Source of the DNA: Clostridiales bacterium
GTDB taxonomy: Bacteria > Bacillota > Clostridia > Lachnospirales > Lachnospiraceae
Reading direction: 5' to 3'
Length of the DNA: 8,823 bases
Assembly (NCBI GenBank): GCA_015655565.1
Contig: JAATEU010000583.1
Span: forward strand, 1-8,823
The first letter of the stretch is position 1. Each line of letters opens with the position of its first letter. The position numbers were made by a program, and so were the translations under genes. The notes below the pieces were generated by a model that had not been told where the DNA came from, did not search any database, and worked only from the letters and a program-made list of their open reading frames with translations. Below are positions 1-5,550 of the stretch, piece by piece.

Positions 1-847
1 AAAGGACCCGGAGACGGCAGGAAAGCAGCAGTGGGAAATCTTCAAGGGGCAGATACAGGAGATGGTAGAAGCTCATTATAATCATCCTTCTATTATTGCA
101 TGGGGTGTAGGAAATGAGTTGGATGCTCAGGCACAGGATACTATACAGTATATCAAGGATGCTGTGGCTTACACCCATTGTCTTGACTCTTCCCGTTTGG
201 CAAATTATGTGAGCAACAGTTTCTTTCAGAATGCCAGCCTGGATGGTACTACAGACGGAGACATTATGATGATTAATGACTACATCGGTACCTGGGCCGG
301 GGAGCTTGACCAGTATGGAGAGCTTGACAAAATGCTGAGGGCAAATCCGGATAAGCCTATGGTACCATCGGAATTTGGACTTTGTGAGCCTTTCTGGAAG
401 GGTGGAGATAAGCGCCGGACTAAAATCTTCCTGGAGAAAATGGAAGCGTACCGCCACTTCCCCGAAATTGCAGGAACAGTAAATTTCTGTCTGAATGATT
501 ACCGTACCCAGATGGGAGAGGAGGGGGAAGGAAAGCTAAAGAAAAGAATTCATGGTTCCACAGATTTATGTGGAAAACCGAAGCCGTCCTACCGGACAGT
601 ACAGAGGGAATGTGCCCCATTTATTATAGAATGGGAAGGTACACAGCTGAACATAACCTGCCGTAAAGACTTGCCTTGTTATGAAATAAAAGGCTATTAC
701 GGAGAAGTTCTGGATAACTCAGGAGTTTATAAAGAAAGGTTGGATATTCCGGACTTAAAACCGGGAGAAGTGTGGAAAACCAGGGTTCAATCAGGAAATA
801 AGATAGCAGTCTGCCGACCAAACGGTGACCGGACCGGGATCTATTAA
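1..847 (+). CDS. Glycoside hydrolase family 2 protein, C-terminal part (5' end outside window)
   Basis: Partial gene, read from base 2 in an open frame that runs into the window edge, so the ATG at 62 is an internal methionine. It encodes the second half of a GH2 TIM barrel (beta-galactosidase / beta-glucuronidase superfamily), which hydrolyses beta-linked sugars with retention of configuration. Visible: HPSIIAWGVGNEL, whose Glu (codon 116-118) is the expected acid/base, and MVPSEFGLCE, whose Glu (371-373) is the expected nucleophile. The later NDYRTQMGEEG and KKRIHGSTDL...KPSY segments are typical of the GH2 barrel end. About 70 residues follow the barrel and probably form a small beta domain. 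No membrane segment is visible in this part, and the signal-peptide region is off the edge. A strong terminator lies directly downstream. The family call is firm; the substrate cannot be decided from this piece. Confidence 0.88.
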   Translation, partial: KDPETAGKQQWEIFKGQIQEMVEAHYNHPSIIAWGVGNELDAQAQDTIQYIKDAVAYTHCLDSSRLANYVSNSFFQNASLDGTTDGDIMMINDYIGTWAGELDQYGELDKMLRANPDKPMVPSEFGLCEPFWKGGDKRRTKIFLEKMEAYRHFPEIAGTVNFCLNDYRTQMGEEGEGKLKKRIHGSTDLCGKPKPSYRTVQRECAPFIIEWEGTQLNITCRKDLPCYEIKGYYGEVLDNSGVYKERLDIPDLKPGEVWKTRVQSGNKIAVCRPNGDRTGIY

Positions 848-850
848 AAG

Positions 851-894
851 AAGGAAAGAGGAATTGCTCTGCAGGACAATTCCTCTTTCCTTTT
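851..894 (+). terminator. Rho-independent terminator of the GH2 gene
   Basis: A perfect 16-bp inverted repeat (arms 851-866 and 877-892, 10-nt loop) begins 4 nt after the GH2 stop codon. The 3' arm is pyrimidine-rich and ends in CCTTTTATT, giving a short U tract. On the minus strand it lies just beyond the NYN relic and its stem starts with a run of A, so it could work weakly in both directions. Confidence 0.85.
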
Positions 895-948
895 ATTGTG
901 TAGCAGAAAAAATATGTTACCGGCTATGCCCAACATCATAAATTTAGG

Positions 949-1080
949 AAATCTGATACCTTCTCGCCTTGTTAATTTTGCGGCAGTGACAAAGTCACTG
1001 TCACCGGAATTGAGTACTATAGGCTTAATTTTGTCTGCCATGTAATCCTTGGATAAAGCAAACCAGTCCCTTAAGGTCTC
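949..1080 (-). pseudogene. Relic of a NYN-domain (LabA/DUF88-type) protein gene
   Basis: The minus strand encodes LRDWFALSKDYMADK, then NSGDSDFVTAAKL and TRREGIRF. This matches the core of NYN-domain proteins (PIN-like putative RNases), where the usual form is DKIVLISGDSDFVPAAKLARREGIDF; the SGDSDF aspartates belong to the acidic metal site. Only this core survives. The frame is closed upstream by a TAA at 1095-1093, no N-terminal half (metal-binding DGxN region) is found in the AT-rich DNA further upstream, and after REGIRF the usual DPMG..I continuation is missing. The remaining frame runs into the GH2 terminator. A family protein is usually about 180-250 residues, so this is a fragment, not a gene. 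It could be read as a 65-residue ORF (1041-844), but the lack of an RBS and of a complete domain argues against function. The family call is from motif memory. Confidence 0.6.
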
Positions 1081-1095
1081 GCAATTTTTAATTTA

Positions 1096-1457
1096 CTGAA
1101 AATTACAATTCGACTGGCAGATATAAAGATATTAGTATATTATTACTATAATTATAGAGAACATTGGTAAAATACTTTACAAAGTCAGAAATATGGATAA
1201 AATAATATATATATGGTTTTATATTTAATATATTTAAGCTGTTTTCTGAATAGATACTTAAATTGCAATTATATCTTACTGTGTAATTCTGTATAATAAT
1301 CTTATTTATACCCAGTATGCAGTTGAAAAAGAAAAAGCTATGCCTGACAGATAAGTGATGGCATCTGCTATAAATAATTTTAAAATAGTATAATTAATAA
1401 GTATACTTTTATACAATATTGCTTTAAATAAATAATTGACACGAAAGGAAGAAGAGA
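1096..1457. other. AT-rich intergenic region, no gene seen
   Basis: About 360 bp of very AT-rich DNA between the NYN relic and the DUF1538 gene. Several TATAAT-like hexamers occur (1147, 1292, 1389), but none has a convincing -35 partner at normal spacing. Short palindromes include AATTGCAATT (1261-1270) and AAGTATACTT (1399-1408). I see no riboswitch-like fold, tRNA or small ORF with an RBS. One candidate promoter is listed separately. Confidence 0.6.
1344..1374 (+). promoter_or_regulatory. Candidate promoter for the DUF1538/PII-like unit
   Basis: CTGACA (1344-1349, 5/6 to TTGACA) is followed 19 nt later by TATAAA (1369-1374), which carries the extended -10 dinucleotide as TGC immediately upstream (1366-1368). 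A start near 1381 would give a leader of roughly 75 nt. The inverted repeat ATGCC/GGCAT (1340-1344, 1360-1364) overlaps it and could be an operator half-site pair. Spacing is longer than the optimum of 17, and in DNA this AT-rich chance matches are common. Confidence 0.3.
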
Positions 1458-3131
1458 ATGCGGAGAAATATGTATGAAAAACTGAAAGAATCAGCACAAT
1501 CGGTTTTACCAATTAGTGTGATTGTTATTTTGCTTCATCTCACCATAGCTCACCTGCCTTTTGGTACAGTGATGCTGTTTGTTACAGGTACCATTTTATT
1601 GATCCTTGGTATGAGTATATTTACCTTAGGGGCCGATATGGCAATTATGCTGATGGGAGAAATTATAGGAGCTAAATTAGTTGAAGCACGCAAATTATGG
1701 GTACTGATTATCGGCAGTTTTGTATTGGGTATATCAGTTACGGTTGCTGAACCGGATTTACAGGTACTGGCCAAGCAGGTGCCTGCTGTGCCGGATATGG
1801 TATTGATTGCTGCGGTTGCTTTTGGAGTTGGTATTTTTTTAGTGCTTGCGTTGCTTAGAGTCCTGTTCCAGATCAGGATTACATATATTTTAATTGTTAT
1901 GTATGCACTTGTATTTATTGTTGCTTCATTTACGGCGCCGGATTATTTGGCAGTGGCGTTTGATTCCGGAGGCGTTACTACAGGGCCGATTACGGTGCCT
2001 TTTATACTTGCTTTGGGTACCGGCGTTTCGGCAGTTCGAAGCGGAGTAAGTGCGGAGGAAGACAGTTTCGGCCTTTGCGGGATTTGTTCTATCGGGCCTA
2101 TTCTGGCTGTATTGGTGTTAGGTATGTTTTATGATTCGTCAAATATCAGTTATGGATTTGAAACGGTTGATACAGTAAAAACCTTAACAGAACTATTAAG
2201 GCTTTATGGTAATGGCCTTTTTATGTTTTTTAAGGAAGTCAGCACAGCTCTGATTCCGGTTGTAATTATATTTGGTTCTTATCAATTTATTAAGTTAAGA
2301 CTGCCCAAAAGTCAGGTAATTAAAATTATTATCGGACTTGTTTACACACTTGTGGGATTGACTATTTTCCTAACTGGTGTTAATATAGGATTTATGCCGG
2401 TAGGAACATATTTAGGGAAGGTCATTGGGGGATTATCGTATAATTGGATACTGATACCCCTAAGCATTCTGATAGGATTTTTTGTTGTGGCGGCAGAACC
2501 GGCAGTACATGTACTCAACAAACAGGTTGAAGAAATAACCGACGGGGCCATTTCAAAAAGAATGATGATGACAGGTTTGTCCGTAGGAGTTGCACTTGCA
2601 CTTGCTTTGGCAATGATCCGTATTATGACAGGAATCAGTATTTGGTTTTTCCTTGTGCCGGGATATGCGGTTGCTTTAATTCTGGCTATGTTTGTACCTA
2701 AAATTTTTACTGCCATTGCTTTTGACTCGGGAGGCGTAGCTTCCGGTACAATGGCAGCTGCATTCTTATTACCATTTGCAATTGGTGTTTCAGACGCTAT
2801 AGGCGGTAATGCTATGACAGATGCATTTGGTATTGTTGCTATGGTGGCTATGATGCCATTAATAACAGTACAGTTAATGGGATTTCTTTATAATATTAAG
2901 ATGAGGCATGCCAAGGATATTGAGATATTGCAGGAAGCTGAGGCAGAAGAGGAAGACAGGGAACCGGAAAAGACAGAAATGGAACTTTTAAAAGTAGAAA
3001 ATAAAGCTTTAATAGATACGGAAGATAAGGAACTGATGGAAACGGAAGAAGAAAGTATAAAAGAAATGAATATGGAATTTGAAACGATAACAAAACCGGA
3101 TGATGGTTTTACTACTTCAGACAAATGTTAA
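1458..3131 (+). CDS. DUF1538-family polytopic membrane protein (two DUF1538 repeats)
   Basis: A 557-residue integral membrane protein. It is an internal duplication: VAEPDLQVLAKQV (residues 96-108) recurs as AAEPAVHVLNKQV (about 345-357), and AVAFDSGGVTTGP (about 165-177) recurs as AIAFDSGGVASGT (about 419-431). These paired AEP...LxKQV and AFDSGGVxxG motifs are the signature of DUF1538. About a dozen hydrophobic segments span residues 16-480. The conserved Glu-Pro and Asp-Ser-Gly-Gly motifs inside membrane regions look like a transport or ion site, but I know of no established substrate. After the last segment comes a 70-residue hydrophilic tail rich in Glu and Lys (about 485-557), probably cytoplasmic. 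The start at 1458 is supported by AAAGGAAG 7 nt upstream; Met5 (1470) is a less likely alternative. The PII-like gene follows immediately, with its RBS abutting this stop codon, so the two are almost certainly co-translated. Confidence 0.85.
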   Translation: MRRNMYEKLKESAQSVLPISVIVILLHLTIAHLPFGTVMLFVTGTILLILGMSIFTLGADMAIMLMGEIIGAKLVEARKLWVLIIGSFVLGISVTVAEPDLQVLAKQVPAVPDMVLIAAVAFGVGIFLVLALLRVLFQIRITYILIVMYALVFIVASFTAPDYLAVAFDSGGVTTGPITVPFILALGTGVSAVRSGVSAEEDSFGLCGICSIGPILAVLVLGMFYDSSNISYGFETVDTVKTLTELLRLYGNGLFMFFKEVSTALIPVVIIFGSYQFIKLRLPKSQVIKIIIGLVYTLVGLTIFLTGVNIGFMPVGTYLGKVIGGLSYNWILIPLSILIGFFVVAAEPAVHVLNKQVEEITDGAISKRMMMTGLSVGVALALALAMIRIMTGISIWFFLVPGYAVALILAMFVPKIFTAIAFDSGGVASGTMAAAFLLPFAIGVSDAIGGNAMTDAFGIVAMVAMMPLITVQLMGFLYNIKMRHAKDIEILQEAEAEEEDREPEKTEMELLKVENKALIDTEDKELMETEEESIKEMNMEFETITKPDDGFTTSDKC

Positions 3132-3150
3132 AAGGAGGATGAAAGTTTTG
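3131..3150 (+). promoter_or_regulatory. Ribosome binding site deciding a TTG start for the PII-like gene
   Basis: AAAGGAGG (3131-3138) overlaps the last base of the DUF1538 stop codon. The in-frame ATG at 3139 touches the Shine-Dalgarno and is too close to be used. The next in-frame initiator, TTG at 3148, lies 9 nt beyond GGAGG. The longer reading from 3100 would add 16 residues with no recognisable PII sequence. Confidence 0.6.
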
Positions 3151-3843
3151 TACGATGCCTGTACGGATGTTTCATTGGTATTTATGATTACCATTGTAAA
3201 TCGGGGAAGCAGTGAAAAGATTATGAACATCTTTAATAAAGAAGGTGTGATGTTCTGTTTATTGACGTTAGGAAAGGGTACGGCGAATTCAAAAATACTG
3301 GATTATTTAGGATTGGGCGAAACAGAAAAGGAATTACTGTTTAGCACAATGCCTTTAAGACAATCAAAATTGCTTTTAGACAAGATGAATACTGAAAATT
3401 ATTTGAATAAATCCGGGAGGGGAATAGCATTTACCGTACCTGTCAATGGCATTTACGGTATCAATACCAAGAAGTATCATGAAAAATTAATGAAAATAAA
3501 CGGAGGTGATTATATGGAACAAGTGAATGAACATGACTTAATTATAGCTATTGCCAACCGGGGGTTTTCTGATATGGTAATGGAGGCGGCAAAATCTGCA
3601 AAAGTTACCCGAGGTACTGTTATTCATGCACGGGGATCCGGATTTGAGGGAACTGAAAAATTTTTTGGAATCACTATCCAGCCTGAGAAAGAATTAATTC
3701 TGATAGTAGCAACTAAGGATATAAGCCGGGATGTAATGAAGGAAATCACTGCCCGGGCAGGGGTTCATACGGAGGCCAGAACGATAGCCTTTTCTTTGCC
3801 TGTAAACGGAGTAGCAGGTTTTACAACGGTGTTTAAAGAGTAG
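3148..3843 (+). CDS. Tandem PII-like (P-II family / GlnB-like) regulatory protein
   Basis: 231 residues from the TTG start, soluble, made of two PII-like ferredoxin-fold domains. Domain 1 (about 9-105) has ITIVNRGSSEKIM, the loop segment GKGTANSKILDYLGLGETEKELL and ends GIAFTVPVNGIYG. Domain 2 (about 129-225) has IAIANRGFSDMVM, HARGSGFEGTEKFFG, then EKELILIVA and ends TIAFSLPVNGVAG. Both keep the NRG beta-strand exit, the Gly-rich T-loop region and the (I)AFxxPVNG end. The classical B-loop TGxxGDGKIF and the GlnB uridylylation Tyr context are absent, so this is a divergent PII-like branch, not GlnB/GlnK. PII proteins bind effectors such as ATP/ADP, 2-oxoglutarate or cyclic nucleotides and gate transporters or enzymes; here the neighbour suggests the DUF1538 membrane protein as target. 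An internal RBS and ATG precede domain 2. An upstream ATG at 3100 would give 247 residues. Confidence 0.8.
   Translation: MYDACTDVSLVFMITIVNRGSSEKIMNIFNKEGVMFCLLTLGKGTANSKILDYLGLGETEKELLFSTMPLRQSKLLLDKMNTENYLNKSGRGIAFTVPVNGIYGINTKKYHEKLMKINGGDYMEQVNEHDLIIAIANRGFSDMVMEAAKSAKVTRGTVIHARGSGFEGTEKFFGITIQPEKELILIVATKDISRDVMKEITARAGVHTEARTIAFSLPVNGVAGFTTVFKE
3502..3516 (+). promoter_or_regulatory. In-frame internal Shine-Dalgarno and ATG before the second PII-like domain
   Basis: GGAGGTGAT (3502-3510) is a near-perfect anti-SD complement, 3 nt before an ATG (3514) in frame with the surrounding gene (codon 123 of the TTG-initiated protein). The SD itself is translated as Gly-Gly-Asp in the interdomain linker. 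A second product of about 109 residues containing only domain 2 would result. Confidence 0.6.
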
Positions 3844-3857
3844 TAATGTATCCTTTT

Positions 3858-3918
3858 AACAGAAAAAGCTTTCATTCTGTTCTATTTGTCAACGGGGTTT
3901 AGATAAATAGAACGGGAT
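3858..3918 (+). promoter_or_regulatory. Leader with two mutually exclusive hairpins ahead of deoC
   Basis: Hairpin B pairs 3874-3890 with 3902-3918: a 17-bp stem (core GTTCTATTT / AAATAGAAC), 11-nt loop, with exactly three non-Watson-Crick pairs. All three are G-U when read as plus-strand RNA and would be A-C on the other strand, which favours an RNA role in the deoC direction. Hairpin A pairs AACAGAA (3858-3864) with TTCTGTT (3875-3881) and uses the same bases as the 5' arm of B, so only one can form. Hairpin B ends 5 nt before the deoC Shine-Dalgarno (AAAGGAAG, 3924-3931). There is no U run after B, so it is a poor terminator. A role in translation control, RNA processing or as a regulator-binding palindrome is possible. 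Confidence 0.5.
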
Positions 3919-3937
3919 TGGTGAAAGGAAGTTCAAA

Positions 3938-4603
3938 ATGAAAGAATTAGAAATGTTGCAATACGTTGACCATACACTTTTAAAAGCCGTTGCTGCCTGG
4001 GAGGATATTAGGAGCCTGTGTGAGGAAGCAATGGAATACCATACCGCATCCGTATGCATTCCCGCCTGTTATATAAAAAGAATCCATGATAAATATGGAG
4101 ATAAATTAAATATAGGTACCGTAGTGGGATTTCCATTAGGGTACAGTTCCATTAAGGCGAAATCAGCCGAATGTGAGCAGGCCTTAGAGGATGGTGCCAG
4201 TGAAATTGATATGGTAATAAACATAACGGATGTAAAAAATGGGGATTATAAGAAAGTAGAAGACGAAATAGCTGTTCTGAAAAGTATTGTAGGAGATAAA
4301 GTATTGAAAGTAATTATTGAAACCTGCTATCTTACCCGTGAAGAAAAAATAGCCATGTGTCATGCAGTAACCAATGCGGGAGCAGATTTTATTAAAACCT
4401 CCACCGGTTTCGGAACAGGTGGGGCTACCATAGAGGATATTAAATTATTTAAGGAATACATCGGACCGAAGGTTAAAATAAAAGCGGCAGGCGGTGTTAA
4501 GAGTATTGAGGATTTAGAGGCATTTATTCAGGAAGGCTGTTCCAGAATTGGAACCAGTTCAGCCGTAAATCTGATAAGAGGTAAGTCAGCAAAAGATTAT
4601 TAG
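3938..4603 (+). CDS. deoC: Deoxyribose-phosphate aldolase
   Basis: 221-residue class I aldolase that cleaves 2-deoxy-D-ribose-5-phosphate to glyceraldehyde-3-phosphate and acetaldehyde, the last step of deoxynucleoside breakdown, in the cytoplasm. Full-length TIM barrel of the short DeoC type. Visible: YVDHTLLK (9-16), VGFPLGYS (63-70), the ASEIDMVINI strand with catalytic Asp91, the Schiff-base Lys153 in FIKTSTGF, Lys182 in KIKAAGGVK (equivalent to E. coli Lys201) and the phosphate-binding RIGTSSAV end (203-210). The start is set by AAAGGAAG, 6 nt upstream. It lies 94 nt after the PII-like gene, with no obvious promoter or true terminator between, so read-through from the upstream unit is likely, modified by the leader hairpins. 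deoD follows after 93 nt. Confidence 0.96.
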   Translation: MKELEMLQYVDHTLLKAVAAWEDIRSLCEEAMEYHTASVCIPACYIKRIHDKYGDKLNIGTVVGFPLGYSSIKAKSAECEQALEDGASEIDMVINITDVKNGDYKKVEDEIAVLKSIVGDKVLKVIIETCYLTREEKIAMCHAVTNAGADFIKTSTGFGTGGATIEDIKLFKEYIGPKVKIKAAGGVKSIEDLEAFIQEGCSRIGTSSAVNLIRGKSAKDY

Positions 4604-4633
4604 AAAAAAGAATATTAATATAAACAAATTACT

Positions 4634-4670
4634 AAAAGTAAGAGCATATTAATAAAAAAGTAAAAGCATA
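4634..4670 (+). repeat. Short AT-rich direct repeats in the deoC-deoD gap
   Basis: AAAAGTAAGAGCATA (4634-4648) recurs as AAAAGTAAAAGCATA (4656-4670), 14 of 15 identical with a 22-nt period. ATATTAAT also occurs three times in the same gap (4612, 4646, 4691), the last touching the deoD start. They could be regulator-binding direct repeats or simple low-complexity drift. Confidence 0.45.
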
Positions 4671-4696
4671 GAGTACCGTTTCAGGAGGATATATTA

Positions 4697-5401
4697 ATGA
4701 ATATACCAACACCGCACATTTCAGCTAAAGCAGGAGAATTTGCCAGGACAGTATTAATGCCGGGAGATCCTTTAAGGGCTAAGTTTGTAGCAGATAATTA
4801 TTTAGAAAATGCAGTATTAGTCAATTCCGTACGTGGAGTGAACGGATATACCGGAAAATATAAAGGAAAATCGGTCTCCGTTATGGCAAGCGGCATGGGA
4901 ATGCCCTCTATGGGAATTTATTCCTATGAATTATTCAATTTTTATAATGTAGATAATATTATCCGTATCGGTACTGCGGGCTCTCTGCGGGAGGATTTAA
5001 AAGTCAGGGATGTGGCCTTTGCAATGGGTGCATGTACCAATTCCAGTTATGCAAACCAATTTGAAATGCCGGGCAGCTTTGCTCCGATTGCCTCCTATGC
5101 TCTGTTGAAAAAAGCCGTTGATGTCACAAAAGATATGGGCATTCCTTATAAGGTGGGCAATTTCCTTTCTTCCGATAACTTTTATGATGATTCCCTAAGT
5201 ACCATGAAATGGGCCAAGATGGGTATATTATGTGTGGAAATGGAAGCGGCGGCTCTTTATATGAATGCTGCAAGGGCAGGTAAAAATGCGTTGGCCGTCT
5301 GTACCATTTCTGATTCTTTGGTAACTGGTGAAGCGACAACTGCCGAAGAGAGACAAAACAGCTTTCATAATATGATGAAAATAGCATTGGAGATCGCTTA
5401 A
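4697..5401 (+). CDS. deoD: Purine nucleoside phosphorylase, DeoD type
   Basis: 234-residue cytoplasmic enzyme that splits purine ribo- and deoxyribonucleosides with phosphate to the base and (deoxy)ribose-1-phosphate. Hexameric PNP family: PTPHIS (His7), the phosphate loop MPGDPLRAKF (21-30), the VRGVNGYTG segment (45-53), ASGMGMPS (64-71), IIRIGTAGSL (88-97) with Arg90, VEMEAAALY (180-188) for ribose binding, and TISDSLVTGE with catalytic Asp206, followed by Arg219 in TTAEERQNSF. The C-terminus is a few residues shorter than the E. coli enzyme (239) but no functional element is lost. A strong AGGAGG (4683-4688) lies 8 nt before the ATG. It works with deoC: after phosphopentomutase converts the sugar-1-phosphate to the 5-phosphate, DeoC cleaves it. 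No phosphopentomutase gene is in the window. Confidence 0.96.
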   Translation: MNIPTPHISAKAGEFARTVLMPGDPLRAKFVADNYLENAVLVNSVRGVNGYTGKYKGKSVSVMASGMGMPSMGIYSYELFNFYNVDNIIRIGTAGSLREDLKVRDVAFAMGACTNSSYANQFEMPGSFAPIASYALLKKAVDVTKDMGIPYKVGNFLSSDNFYDDSLSTMKWAKMGILCVEMEAAALYMNAARAGKNALAVCTISDSLVTGEATTAEERQNSFHNMMKIALEIA

Positions 5402-5467
5402 CATTGAAAGAGAAGCAATTCACAGACTGTATTACCTGAAAGAATAAAATGCGTGGTCAGGTGGCGC

Positions 5468-5495
5468 CAAAACAAGTACTTTTGTACTTGTTTTG
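5468..5495. terminator. Symmetric hairpin between convergent deoD and parC
   Basis: Perfect 12-bp stem (arms 5468-5479 and 5484-5495, core AACAAGTAC / GTACTTGTT) with a TTTT loop. The arms begin with AAAA and end with TTTT, so it presents a U-rich 3' edge whichever strand is transcribed, as expected for a bidirectional terminator. No long U run follows on either strand, so it may be modest in strength. Confidence 0.6.
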
Positions 5496-5507
5496 TGCAC
5501 ATTATAA

Positions 5508-5550
5508 GCAACTTTCAGCCAGTACGACCGAAATAGTTGCGTGTTTTTTA
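5508..5550 (+). terminator. Terminator for the deoC-deoD direction, overlapping the parC stop
   Basis: GCAAC (5508-5512) pairs with GTTGC (5536-5540), extended by TTTC/GAAA across a small bulge, and is followed by GTGTTTTTT (5541-5549). The U run reads into the complement of the parC stop codon, so the element serves the plus strand and overlaps the convergent gene by two bases. Confidence 0.6.

Noticed and set aside
1096..1457. Possible riboswitch leader for the DUF1538 transporter
   Set aside because: No conserved riboswitch core, multi-helix junction or terminator hairpin could be found; only small AT-rich palindromes.
1306..1512. 68-residue minus-strand open frame overlapping the DUF1538 start
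   Set aside because: AT-rich, no RBS, no recognisable motif; overlaps a well-supported start and its candidate promoter.
2342..2716. 124-residue minus-strand open frame inside the DUF1538 gene
   Set aside because: It is antisense to clear DUF1538 coding sequence including the second AEP motif, has no recognisable domain or RBS, and reflects the skewed codon use of a membrane protein.
5124..5423. 99-residue minus-strand open frame over the deoD 3' end
   Set aside because: Antisense to the conserved VEMEAA and SDSLVTGE motifs of deoD; its own translation shows no domain.
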